DNA of 64,000 bases from Lachnospiraceae bacterium UBA1712 (GTDB taxonomy: Bacteria > Bacillota > Clostridia > Lachnospirales > Lachnospiraceae), in contig DCJA01000036.1 of assembly GCA_002317175.1 (NCBI GenBank), positions 65,970 to 129,969 on the forward strand, read 5' to 3'. Below are positions 34,485 to 43,494 of the stretch, piece after piece; positions within the stretch are counted from its first letter, which is position 1; each line of letters begins with the position of its first letter. The translations under genes were made by a program, and so were the position numbers. Under the pieces are notes generated by a model that searched no databases, was not told where the DNA came from, and saw only the letters and a program-made list of their open reading frames with translations.

Positions 34485-35450
34485 ATGGTTCATTCGATTT
34501 GTCAAAATGTAAATCTTGTTAATATGATTGGTGTGATTGTTGCATTTGTTGCAACCTGTCTTTGCATGAAATATGGTAAGGATAAGCTGCCTACAGACAG
34601 AGGTAAGGAATTTGCACATGATGGACAGGCAGCCAAGGGTAAGCCACAGGGAGCTGGACTGTATTTTGTACTGGTATTTATAGTATCTGGATTGCTGTTT
34701 GCGCAGTTTGATCTTCAAAATGTTCTTTATCTGCTGGTTATTGGTCTAAGTATGATTACAGGCTTTCTTGATGATGCAGCGACAATGCCATGGGGCAGAG
34801 TTAAGAAAGGTCTGCTGGATCTTGTGCTGGCAATAATGATTGCTGCAATTTATATCTATTATAATGGCAGTAGCATTAAGTTTAGGATTTTAGGAGATTA
34901 CACGTTAACAGTTCCTTATATAGTTATGGGAATATTGATAGTAGCAGTGGTATGGTGTTCAATTAATGTTACTAATTGTGCAGATGGAGTGGATGGATTA
35001 TCAGGAACTCTCTCCATTATAACTATGGCTACTATATATGAACTGTATAAAATGGATGCGACTGAAGGAAATGTTGGATATTTTGTGGTTTTATTCATTG
35101 TCTGCCTGATAGCATATCTGTGGTTTAATGCTACACCAAGTGTGCTGATGATGGGAGATGCAGGCAGTCGTGCCATGGGTATGATGATTGCTGTAGCAGT
35201 TATCAGAACTGGCAGCCTCTTTGCTTATGCAGTTGTTGCAATTGTACTTATACTGGATGGAGGACTGGGGCTTCTTAAGGTTTCACTTATTAAGGCTTTT
35301 AAGATACATATTCTTAAAAATATCAGAACTCCTTTGCATGATCAGGTTAGAAAGAATATGGGCTGGTCCAATACCCATTGTGTATTTAGATTTGCTATTA
35401 TTCAGCTGATAATTAATATTGTATATATTTATCTTATTGGATTGTTCTGA
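34485..35450 (+). CDS. mraY: MraY-like phospho-N-acetylmuramoyl-pentapeptide transferase
   Basis: Integral membrane glycosyl-1-phosphate transferase, 321 aa with about ten helices. It should link UDP-MurNAc-pentapeptide to undecaprenyl phosphate, giving lipid I. Visible family motifs are GFLDDAAT (Asp96-Asp97), NVTNCADGVDGL (~162-172), and LMMGDAGSRAMG (~221-232). The final cytoplasmic loop reads PLHDQVRK, where classical MraY has a triple-histidine PIHHHFE, so one of the motif histidines (His285) is kept and two are changed. It stands alone, not in a dcw cell-division cluster, so it may be a paralogue or a divergent main MraY. The gene is followed by leuS. Confidence 0.85.
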   Translation: MVHSICQNVNLVNMIGVIVAFVATCLCMKYGKDKLPTDRGKEFAHDGQAAKGKPQGAGLYFVLVFIVSGLLFAQFDLQNVLYLLVIGLSMITGFLDDAATMPWGRVKKGLLDLVLAIMIAAIYIYYNGSSIKFRILGDYTLTVPYIVMGILIVAVVWCSINVTNCADGVDGLSGTLSIITMATIYELYKMDATEGNVGYFVVLFIVCLIAYLWFNATPSVLMMGDAGSRAMGMMIAVAVIRTGSLFAYAVVAIVLILDGGLGLLKVSLIKAFKIHILKNIRTPLHDQVRKNMGWSNTHCVFRFAIIQLIINIVYIYLIGLF

Positions 35451-35494
35451 TTTATCATTATGATGAATCTAATTAAGCAGATTTGAATTAGCGT

Positions 35495-35523
35495 TTGACA
35501 TACCTATATTATGAATTTAAAAT
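35495..35523 (+). promoter_or_regulatory. Predicted leuS promoter
   Basis: Perfect TTGACA (35495-35500), 17-nt spacer, TAAAAT (35518-35523), about 50 nt upstream of the leuS start. Confidence 0.7.
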
Positions 35524-35571
35524 GTTAATGTTGTTTTATCTTAGGAATTTTATTTGAAATGGAGATATAAG

Positions 35572-37998
35572 ATGAGCGTTGTTTATAATCATCACGAAGT
35601 AGAAAAGAAATGGCAGAAATACTGGGAGGAGAACCAGACATTTAAAACTGATGTATGGGATTTCTCAAAGCCTAAATATTATGCCCTTGATATGTTCCCA
35701 TATCCATCAGGAGTTGGTCTTCATGCTGGTCATCCTGAGGGATATACTGCAACAGATATTATGTCTCGTATGAAAAGAATGCAGGGCTATAATGTCCTTC
35801 ATCCAATGGGCTATGATTCATTTGGTCTTCCTGCAGAACAGTATGCTGTTACAACTGGTAATCATCCAAATGGATTTACAGAGAAGAACATAGGAACTTT
35901 TACAAATCAGCTTAAGGAATTAGGCTTTGATTATGACTGGAGCAAGTGCCTTGCAACATCTGATCCTAAGTTTTACAAATGGACACAGTGGATTTTTAAG
36001 AAACTTTATGAGGATGGTTATGCTAAACTTGTAGATATGCCTGTTAACTGGTGTGAAGAGCTAGGTACTGTTCTTTCAAATGATGAAGTTATTGATGGTA
36101 AGTCTGAAAGAGGCGGTTATCCAGTTGTTCGTAAGAACATGAAACAGTGGGTTATCGATCAGGTTGCATTTGCTGATGAATTACTTGAAGGACTTAATGA
36201 GATTAACTGGCCTGAATCCACAAAGGATATGCAGAGACACTGGATTGGTCGTTCAGAAGGTGTTGAAGTTAAGTTTGACCTTGTAGGTGGTGGTGAATTC
36301 AGCATCTACACAACATGTATTGAAACTATCTACGGTATAACATTTATGGTTCTCGCTCCAGATGGAGAGATTACAAAGAGCCTTCTTGATAAAGTTGAAA
36401 ACAGAGAAGAAGTTGAAAGCTACATTGCTGAAACTCTTAAGAAAAATGATATGGACAGAACAGAGCTTAACAAGACCAAGTCTGGTTGTGAGCTCAAGGG
36501 TGTACATGCTGTTAACCCTGTTAATGGTAAAGAGGTAAGAGTATTTATAGGTGACTTTGTACTTGCTTCTTATGGTACTGGTGCGGTAATGGCTGTTCCT
36601 AGTCATGATCAGAGAGACTTCGAGTATGCTCAGGTTCATAATATTGATATGATTCAGGTTATTGATGGACCAGGTGTGTCTGTGGCTGAAGCAGCACTTG
36701 AGAAATATGATTATCTTGGTAAGGGCTTTAAGCTTATTAATTCTGAAGAATTTACAGGTATGGTTGTTGAAGATGCTAAAGAAGCAATCACCTGCAAGCT
36801 TGAGAAGATGGGCGTAGCCAAGAGAACTGTTAATTATCACTTCCGTGAGTGGATTTTTGCTCGTCAGCGTTACTGGGGTGAACCTGTTCCTGTATTCTAT
36901 GATGAAGAGGGCAATATTCACCTTGTTCCAGACGAGGAACTACCTGTAGTATTACCTGAACTTGAGGATTACAAGGGTAAGAATGGTCAGGCTCCACTTG
37001 AAAATGCCACAGAGTGGAAGATTTATGATAAGAATGGATTAAAGGGCAAGAGAGAGACTTCTACAATGCCAGGATCAGCTGGTTCAAGCTGGTATTTCCT
37101 TAGATACATTGATCCTGATAACAATGATGAATTTGCAAATCAGGAATTATTAAAGCACTGGATGCCTGTAGATCTTTATATTGGCGGTCCAGAGCACGCA
37201 GTTGGTCATCTTATGTATTCAAGAATCTGGAACAGATTCTTATATAACAAGGGCTTATCACCAGTTAAGGAGCCATTCCAGAAACTGGTACATCAGGGGA
37301 TGATTCTTGGTGAAAATGGCATCAAGATGGGTAAGAGATTCCCTGAATTTGTTGTTAATCCAAGTGATATCGTAAGAGATTACGGTGCTGATACACTTAG
37401 ACTTTATGAGATGTTCATGGGACCACTTGAGGTAAGCAAGCCATGGTCACCACAGGGTGTAGAAGGCGCAAGAAGATTCATCAACAAGGTATGGAATTAC
37501 TTTACCAATCCAGATAATATCTGTGATGATAATATGGACGAGCTTAAGAAGATCTATCACCAGACAGTTAAGAAAGTTTCTTCTGACTTTGAACAGCTTG
37601 GCTTTAATACAGCTATTGCCCAGATGATGATCTTTATGAACACAGCTACAAAGACAAAGTGTCCTCGTGAGTATGCTGAAGGTATAATTAAGATGCTTTC
37701 ATGTATCTGTCCTCATGTAGGCGAAGAAATCTGGAGTATTTTAGGACATAATACAACAATTGCATTTGAAAAGTGGCCAGAATTTGATCCTGAAGCAGTT
37801 AAGGAAGATACAGTTGAGATCGGTGTTCAGGTAAATGGTAAGGTTAAAGGCACTGTTTCACTTGGTATTGCTGAAGATAAGGATAGCGCACTTGCAAAGG
37901 CTAAGGCTGTTGAAGGTGTTGCCAAGTTTATCGAAGGTAAGACTCTTGTAAAAGAGATATATGTTCCTGGAAAGATTGTTAATATTGTAGTTAAATAG
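35572..37998 (+). CDS. leuS: Leucine--tRNA ligase
   Basis: Class I synthetase that charges tRNA-Leu, 808 aa. HIGH-type motif appears as MFPYPSGVGLHAGHPEGYTA region (residues ~40-60), and the KMSKS site as GIKMGKRF (~587), as in many bacterial LeuRS where the sequence varies. Editing domain ~220-400 contains TxxGxxFM-like and the DQRDFEYA segment. A C-terminal GVQVNGKVKG motif (~748) is typical. The start is placed at ATG 35572 with GGAG at about 8 nt; a TTG at 35554 is unlikely. No T-box leader is seen in the 120-nt gap upstream, although a good promoter is. A terminator follows. Confidence 0.95.
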   Translation: MSVVYNHHEVEKKWQKYWEENQTFKTDVWDFSKPKYYALDMFPYPSGVGLHAGHPEGYTATDIMSRMKRMQGYNVLHPMGYDSFGLPAEQYAVTTGNHPNGFTEKNIGTFTNQLKELGFDYDWSKCLATSDPKFYKWTQWIFKKLYEDGYAKLVDMPVNWCEELGTVLSNDEVIDGKSERGGYPVVRKNMKQWVIDQVAFADELLEGLNEINWPESTKDMQRHWIGRSEGVEVKFDLVGGGEFSIYTTCIETIYGITFMVLAPDGEITKSLLDKVENREEVESYIAETLKKNDMDRTELNKTKSGCELKGVHAVNPVNGKEVRVFIGDFVLASYGTGAVMAVPSHDQRDFEYAQVHNIDMIQVIDGPGVSVAEAALEKYDYLGKGFKLINSEEFTGMVVEDAKEAITCKLEKMGVAKRTVNYHFREWIFARQRYWGEPVPVFYDEEGNIHLVPDEELPVVLPELEDYKGKNGQAPLENATEWKIYDKNGLKGKRETSTMPGSAGSSWYFLRYIDPDNNDEFANQELLKHWMPVDLYIGGPEHAVGHLMYSRIWNRFLYNKGLSPVKEPFQKLVHQGMILGENGIKMGKRFPEFVVNPSDIVRDYGADTLRLYEMFMGPLEVSKPWSPQGVEGARRFINKVWNYFTNPDNICDDNMDELKKIYHQTVKKVSSDFEQLGFNTAIAQMMIFMNTATKTKCPREYAEGIIKMLSCICPHVGEEIWSILGHNTTIAFEKWPEFDPEAVKEDTVEIGVQVNGKVKGTVSLGIAEDKDSALAKAKAVEGVAKFIEGKTLVKEIYVPGKIVNIVVK

Positions 37999-38026
37999 AT
38001 TAATTGAATTATTATTTTTATTAATT

Positions 38027-38055
38027 AGCCCGTGGCTTTGGCCATGGGCTTTTTT
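38027..38055 (+). terminator. Terminator of leuS
   Basis: Ten-base stem AGCCCGTGGC/GCCATGGGCT (38027-38036, 38041-38050; one G-T pair) with a 4-nt loop and a run of T. Confidence 0.92.
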
Positions 38056-38185
38056 GTGTTCATTATTACTCGTTTATACATTATTTTTGTAGTTCACAAA
38101 ATTTACACACTTTTGTACGCATTTGAACACATTTTGAATCTATAATTTGAAAAGTTTCAAAAGGATTACGGAGAGGAGAATTCTC

Positions 38186-39373
38186 ATGATTGAAGTTAAG
38201 GAATTAACAAAAAAATATGGCAATCATTATGCCATTAAAAACCTTTCATTTAATATTGAAAAGGGTATTGTATATGGTTTTCTTGGACCAAATGGTGCTG
38301 GTAAATCTACTACCATGAATATTATGACTGGATATATCGCAGCCTCATCAGGAACAGTATTAATTGATGGACATGACATAGTGAAAGATGCTGAAGAGGC
38401 TAAAAAGTGTATAGGATATCTTCCTGAGATGCCACCACTCTATCAGGATATGACAGTTAAGGAATATCTTGATTTCGTTGTTGAGTTGAAGAAGGTTCCA
38501 AAAGCACAGAGAAAAGAACAGGTTAGCTATGTAATGGAGAAAACTCATATAACTGATATGAGCAGAAGACTTATAAAGAACCTGTCAAAGGGTTATAAGC
38601 AGAGAGTTGGACTGGCACAGGCTATGCTTGGTAATCCTGATATTATTATTCTGGATGAGCCTACAGTTGGTCTTGATCCCAAGCAGATTATTGAGATAAG
38701 AGAACTTATCAGAGAGTTAAAGAAGGAGCATACAATTATTCTAAGTTCGCACATTCTTAGTGAAGTTTCTGAGGTGTGTGACAACATAATGATTATTGCT
38801 AAGGGCAGACTGGTTGCAAGCGGAACTTCTGAAGAGATTCTAAAAGAGTTTGGTGGAAACAGTACGATTGATTTGCTTGTTAAAGCAGATGAGAAGACTG
38901 TAAAGGATAAACTGTCAAAAATTAAGGCAGTTGAGGACATCACTATTAAGAAATCAGAAGCTGGAAGAACAGAGTGTATTCTTCATATTGCTGATACAAA
39001 GGATGTATCAGAGGAACTGTTTGAACTTTTGTGTAAAGAGAAGATGACTATCATCAGACTTAATCCAATGAGTAAAAGTCTTGAGGATATATTCCTTGAA
39101 GTTACAGATGAAAAATATATATCCAAGATCATAGAGGATGAAGAAAAAGCTGAGCAGGAAAAGAAGGCTCAGAAAAAGACTAAAAAGAATCTTGGACAGG
39201 AAGTTCTGGAAGAAGTGAATGAAAAAAGTGCTGAGGATATAAGCAAGGAAGCTGCTAAAGAGGCTGAAGTTACTGATGATGCATCTAATGAAATAGTTGA
39301 AACAGTAGAAACTGATAAGGAAGTTCTGGATTATAAAGTTTCTGAAGAAGATGAAAAGAAGGAGGAAGAATAA
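38186..39373 (+). CDS. ABC transporter ATP-binding protein, Gld-like, with charged C-terminal tail
   Basis: ATPase of an ABC-2 type exporter, 395 aa. Walker A is GPNGAGKST, signature LSKGYKQR, Walker B IIILDEPTVGLDPKQ, and switch His in ILSSHILSE. The ATPase core and its usual C-terminal domain end near residue 310; the remaining ~85 residues are almost all Lys, Glu, Asp and Ala, an unusual highly charged tail of unknown role. The start at 38186 has GGAGAGGAG just upstream; an earlier ATG (38147) lacks one. The next gene begins at the very next base after the stop. It is the first gene of an operon that runs to the sortase gene. Confidence 0.9.
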   Translation: MIEVKELTKKYGNHYAIKNLSFNIEKGIVYGFLGPNGAGKSTTMNIMTGYIAASSGTVLIDGHDIVKDAEEAKKCIGYLPEMPPLYQDMTVKEYLDFVVELKKVPKAQRKEQVSYVMEKTHITDMSRRLIKNLSKGYKQRVGLAQAMLGNPDIIILDEPTVGLDPKQIIEIRELIRELKKEHTIILSSHILSEVSEVCDNIMIIAKGRLVASGTSEEILKEFGGNSTIDLLVKADEKTVKDKLSKIKAVEDITIKKSEAGRTECILHIADTKDVSEELFELLCKEKMTIIRLNPMSKSLEDIFLEVTDEKYISKIIEDEEKAEQEKKAQKKTKKNLGQEVLEEVNEKSAEDISKEAAKEAEVTDDASNEIVETVETDKEVLDYKVSEEDEKKEEE

Positions 39374-41509
39374 ATGATCGCGGTATTTAAAAGAGAATTT
39401 AAAAATTTCTTCCAAAATGTAATTGGCTGGGTATTTATAGCTGCAATGGTATTCGTGGCAGCATTATATTTTTATGCATACAATATCGGATACGGAATGT
39501 CAGATATTGTTTATATGCTTTATAGACTGCTTCTTATTGTTATTTTCTCAATTCCGGTTTTGACCATGAGAATACTATCAGAAGAACGCAAACAGAAGAC
39601 TGATCAGTTAACCTTAACTTCACCGGTATCGGTTGGAAAGATTATTACTGGTAAGTATCTGTCAATGGTTGCTGTTTTAGTTATAACAGTAGTAATTCTT
39701 GCAGCATTTCCAATAATGATAAGCAGATATACAACTATTGACTGGGGAATAAATCTTCTTGCTGTTCTTGGCTTTTTGCTTTATGGCTCAGCCTGTATAG
39801 CATTATGTATGTTTTTATCTTCCTTTACAGAGAGTCTTGTTATCTCTGCCATAATAGGAATTATAGTAATGTTTGTTGTCTATCTTATGTCTGGAATATG
39901 TTCAATGCTGGATGCAACAGAGAATGTTATTCTTACATCCGTGTCAAAGGCTTTGAGCATAATTGATTTGGCAAGCAGATTTGACAACTTTATATATGGT
40001 ATTGTTGATATTAAATCAATTGTATACTTCATAACAGTCATTATTGTATTTGTATTTCTTACTGTTCAGTCCGTTCAGAAGAGAAGATATTCAACAAGTG
40101 TTAAGAATGCTGCTATGAGCGCATTTAGTATTACAAGCATTGTTATTGTTATAGCAGTAGCAGTTATAGCTAATCTTATTGTAAGACAGTTTCCTGACAA
40201 ATATACTCAGTTTGACTTAACTACAGACAGGCTTTATTCAATCACTGATGCGACAAAGAATGTTGTGGCTGAAATTGATGATCCAATTACCATATATGTA
40301 TATGCTGCTGAATCCGATAAGGATGAGATGGTAGACCGTATGCTATCAAAATATCTAGAGTTATCAAATAAGATTACTGTTGAATATAAGGATCCTAATA
40401 CTAATCCAAAGTTTTATACTAATTATACAAGTTCATCTCCAACTTATAACTGTCTGTTTTTGGAGAACTCTCAGAGAAACAAATACATCAATTATGATGA
40501 TATGTATATAACTGATTATTCATACAATGATGATGGCTCATATAATACAACAACAAGCTATGATATTGAAGGTCAGATTACTTCTGCGATTAATTACCTC
40601 AATAGTGGTTTATCTGCAAAGATATATGAGGTTACAGGACACGATGAACTTACACTTGAGGACAGCTATATAGATGCTATTAACAAGCAGAATTTTGCTT
40701 ATGAGCAGATATCACTTCTTGGCAATGATATTCCAAGCGACTGTGAACTTCTTATCATAAATGCACCTGGAACTGATTATTCTGAAGGTGATGTAGAGAA
40801 GATTAAGGAATATTGTGATAATGGTGGCAATATTCTTATAATTACTGGTCTGGAGGATGACCTTGCTGAGAAGATGCCAAACTACAACAGCATTCTTGAA
40901 TACTATAATGTGTCTGTTGCCAATGGACTTATAGTAGATATGAAGGCTTTTGTTAGCTCTCCATTCTACATTATTCCTGATGTAGTATACGATGATGTAA
41001 CAACTGATATATACAATAAGAAGAGCGCGTGGATGCCATATGCGAAAGCACTTAAGACAATCGATGAAGCCAGTGAGGATGTATATGTTAATTCATGGCT
41101 TACTTCTTCAACTAACTCATATAGAAAAGGAAATGTAGTTGAGATTGATAATTATGATTATGACGAAAATGAAGATGAAGCAGGTCCGTTTGACGTAGCA
41201 GTTACAGCTACAAAGACTTTAGAAAATGGACAGACAAAGGCTTATATTGTAGGTTCGGTTTATATGTTCTCAACTCAGGCCGATCAGGTTACAGCAAATG
41301 CAAACCTTTCTGTCTTTACAAATATTCTTAACAAGAGCGTGAATAATGAGCTTTCAGCAGTTACTATTCCGGCAAAGACAAGCTCTTCTGAGAGATTTAT
41401 TATTAACAATAGTGCTGGAGTTATAATATTCATTATTCTTATGGTTGCTGTTCCAGTGGCATTATTAATTACTGGATTCGTAATCTGGTTTAGAAGGAGA
41501 AAATATTAA
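39374..41509 (+). CDS. GldF-GldG-like fusion: ABC permease plus auxiliary domain
   Basis: 711-aa membrane protein. Residues ~1-240 form an ABC-2 permease with about six helices (GldF-like). Residues ~250-680 hold one helix then a large extracytoplasmic region of the ABC_transp_aux/GldG type (YDIEGQITSAINYL, YEVTGHDELTLEDSYIDA, and DCELLIINAPGTDYSEGD), ending in a C-terminal helix and a basic tail. In gliding Bacteroidetes GldF and GldG are separate; in Firmicutes such fused or paired systems occur without a known substrate. It starts directly after the ATPase gene and precedes a DUF4340 gene by 1 nt. Confidence 0.85.
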   Translation: MIAVFKREFKNFFQNVIGWVFIAAMVFVAALYFYAYNIGYGMSDIVYMLYRLLLIVIFSIPVLTMRILSEERKQKTDQLTLTSPVSVGKIITGKYLSMVAVLVITVVILAAFPIMISRYTTIDWGINLLAVLGFLLYGSACIALCMFLSSFTESLVISAIIGIIVMFVVYLMSGICSMLDATENVILTSVSKALSIIDLASRFDNFIYGIVDIKSIVYFITVIIVFVFLTVQSVQKRRYSTSVKNAAMSAFSITSIVIVIAVAVIANLIVRQFPDKYTQFDLTTDRLYSITDATKNVVAEIDDPITIYVYAAESDKDEMVDRMLSKYLELSNKITVEYKDPNTNPKFYTNYTSSSPTYNCLFLENSQRNKYINYDDMYITDYSYNDDGSYNTTTSYDIEGQITSAINYLNSGLSAKIYEVTGHDELTLEDSYIDAINKQNFAYEQISLLGNDIPSDCELLIINAPGTDYSEGDVEKIKEYCDNGGNILIITGLEDDLAEKMPNYNSILEYYNVSVANGLIVDMKAFVSSPFYIIPDVVYDDVTTDIYNKKSAWMPYAKALKTIDEASEDVYVNSWLTSSTNSYRKGNVVEIDNYDYDENEDEAGPFDVAVTATKTLENGQTKAYIVGSVYMFSTQADQVTANANLSVFTNILNKSVNNELSAVTIPAKTSSSERFIINNSAGVIIFIILMVAVPVALLITGFVIWFRRRKY

Positions 41510-41510
41510 C

Positions 41511-42050
41511 ATGAAAAAGCAAAAGAAACAGCTAATAATCCTGATTAGCATTCTTGTAATTGCTTTGGCAGGATTTTGGGCTTCGGTATATCTTGTAGAC
41601 AGTACTGAGGTGATAGATACAATAAGTGTTACTTCGGTAATTAAGACGGATGCGGCAAATGTTGATGAGGTTACTTATACAGTAGATGGTAATGAGTTCG
41701 ATTTCATTAAGAAGAATGATAAATGGGTTCTTGCGGATGATCCTGATACTGCACTGAATCAGGATACTGTAGATAAGATCATTAGCTACTGTATTAATCT
41801 GAATTCTAAAAGCACGATAGAGAATCCGTCCTCAATCGAAGAATATGGACTGGATAATCCACATTGTACTATATCTTTTAAGACAAATGATGGTAATATG
41901 TATAAGTATTATATAGGTGATTGTTTTGCCATCGATGGAAATTATTTTGCTAAAGTTGATGGAGATGATACAATCTATACGATATCCAATCTGTATTACA
42001 GTACCCTGAATACAGATAGAGACTCGTTAAAGGAGACATCTGAAGAGTAA
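41511..42050 (+). CDS. DUF4340-domain protein
   Basis: 179 aa with an N-terminal membrane anchor (residues ~7-27) and a DUF4340-type extracytoplasmic domain (DFIKKNDKWVLADDPDTALN, and STIENPSSIEEYGLDNP). DUF4340 proteins are regularly found next to Gld-like ABC systems and are thought to belong to the same complex; the biochemical role is unknown. AAGGAG precedes the ATG. It lies 1 nt after the permease gene and 2 nt before the sortase gene. Confidence 0.85.
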   Translation: MKKQKKQLIILISILVIALAGFWASVYLVDSTEVIDTISVTSVIKTDAANVDEVTYTVDGNEFDFIKKNDKWVLADDPDTALNQDTVDKIISYCINLNSKSTIENPSSIEEYGLDNPHCTISFKTNDGNMYKYYIGDCFAIDGNYFAKVDGDDTIYTISNLYYSTLNTDRDSLKETSEE

Positions 42051-42052
42051 CT

Positions 42053-43291
42053 ATGCCATCCCTGCAAATTGGTTCAAGAACATTTAGAGATATAGATTCA
42101 TATAATAGTGCCAAAAGAGATTACATTAAAATTGAAGAATTGAGAGCTTCTTATGACTTGACCAGTATTGAATCGGTAAGAAAGCTCATTGGCAATATTG
42201 AAGCAAAAAAGATTCATTTTGATAGTCTGCTTGGAGAGGATTTCCTGGAAGAACTTGAGGAACTTCTAAAACAGCTTGAATCTGAAATCGATAATAATAC
42301 AAGCAGTAGACGTCGATTGTCTAAAAAAGTAATGAGTGATAGAGAAAGTGCTCTGAATATAAGTACTGATAGATCTGCAACCAATGAAAAGGATGTAAGA
42401 CGAGGACATTATAAAGATAAAGGCCCAGAAAAAGGACTGGATCGTAAAACGGATGATGCTATAGGCGAAGCTGATGAACAGCTACAGTTAGAAATTAAGC
42501 GTCAGCTGAAGAAAAAAGAAGCTAGAAGAAAACTGACTCTTGCCATACTGGCTTTGGTAGCCATGGCCTGTATATCCTATCTGATTTTCTATTACTTTAT
42601 GTATTTGAAAAATGATGTTCAGTATAATGAACTGTCTTCTCTGGTAAAAGAGAAGACAATTGGAGAAGAACAATACAGCGTGAATATTATCCGAGAGGAT
42701 GATTCAACGCCTCCAATCCTGAAAAAATATGAAACCATATATCAGAAGAACAAGAAAATTGTAGGCTGGTTAAAGATTGAAGGTACGAATATTGATTATC
42801 CAGTAATGCAGACTGTTAATAATGAATATTATCTGGATCATAACTACAACCAGGAATACGATAAAAATGGCTCGATTTTTCTTGATAAGGACTGCGACGC
42901 AGCCCATCCTGGAGACAATATGATAATATATGGTCATCATATGAAGTCTGGCAAGATGTTTGGTAACCTTAATCTGTATTCAAGAGAGGATTACTATAAA
43001 GAACACCCGTCCATAAGCTTCGATACTATATATGAGGAGGGCACATATGATGTTATGTATGTGTTCAGGTCGAAAATATATAGTGAAGAAGAAATAGTAT
43101 TTAAGTATTACAAATTTATAAATGCAACCAGTGAAGCTGAGTTTGATTCCAATATGGAAGAAATGGAGAAGTTATCTCTTTATGATACCGGAATCAGAGC
43201 AAAATATGGAGATAAACTAATTACTTTATCTACCTGTGACAGTTCAGAATCAAATGGAAGATTTGTTGTTGTTGCTAAAAAAGCAAAATGA
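42053..43291 (+). CDS. srtB: Class B sortase with long N-terminal region
   Basis: Sortase transpeptidase, 412 aa, that cleaves surface proteins at a sorting signal and links them to the cell wall. Catalytic residues are visible: His295/His296 in YGHHM, Cys395 in TLSTC, and Arg403 in NGRFVVVA. The class B fold is supported by DYPVMQ and NGSIFLD segments. A single membrane helix lies at residues ~161-184. The ~160 residues before it are cytoplasmic, charged and coiled-coil-like, much longer than the usual short sortase N-terminus. It ends the Gld-like operon and is followed by two LRR surface proteins with sorting signals, its likely substrates. Confidence 0.92.
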   Translation: MPSLQIGSRTFRDIDSYNSAKRDYIKIEELRASYDLTSIESVRKLIGNIEAKKIHFDSLLGEDFLEELEELLKQLESEIDNNTSSRRRLSKKVMSDRESALNISTDRSATNEKDVRRGHYKDKGPEKGLDRKTDDAIGEADEQLQLEIKRQLKKKEARRKLTLAILALVAMACISYLIFYYFMYLKNDVQYNELSSLVKEKTIGEEQYSVNIIREDDSTPPILKKYETIYQKNKKIVGWLKIEGTNIDYPVMQTVNNEYYLDHNYNQEYDKNGSIFLDKDCDAAHPGDNMIIYGHHMKSGKMFGNLNLYSREDYYKEHPSISFDTIYEEGTYDVMYVFRSKIYSEEEIVFKYYKFINATSEAEFDSNMEEMEKLSLYDTGIRAKYGDKLITLSTCDSSESNGRFVVVAKKAK

Positions 43292-43295
43292 TTAT

Positions 43296-43322
43296 AAGGA
43301 TCTGCTTAGGCAGGTCCTTTTT
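43296..43322 (+). terminator. Terminator of the Gld/sortase operon
   Basis: Ten-base stem AAGGATCTGC/GCAGGTCCTT (one mismatch) with a 4-nt loop and T-run, 4 nt after the sortase stop. Confidence 0.9.
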
Positions 43323-43346
43323 GTATACCATATATTGAAAAGGAAC

Positions 43347-43374
43347 TTGATTATTTCGCTATATATAGTAAAAT
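43347..43374 (+). promoter_or_regulatory. Predicted promoter of the LRR surface-protein genes
   Basis: TTGATT (43347-43352), 16-nt spacer, TAAAAT (43369-43374). It lies about 120 nt upstream of the first LRR gene, after the sortase terminator. Confidence 0.45.
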
Positions 43375-43494
43375 GAAAATGGTATGTAATGGAAAATAGG
43401 ATAAATGCGTCATTTTGCTTATCTTTTGTTACCAAACGACCGATATATACCTAAATGCGATTACTTTTATTAATATTATTTCAGGGAGAAATAT

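Noticed and set aside
35451..35571. T-box leader before leuS
   Set aside because: The gap is only about 120 nt, has no T-box sequence or terminator, and contains a consensus promoter.
36253..36921. Long minus-strand open frame inside leuS
   Set aside because: Antisense shadow of a strongly coding region, with no ribosome site or recognisable domain.
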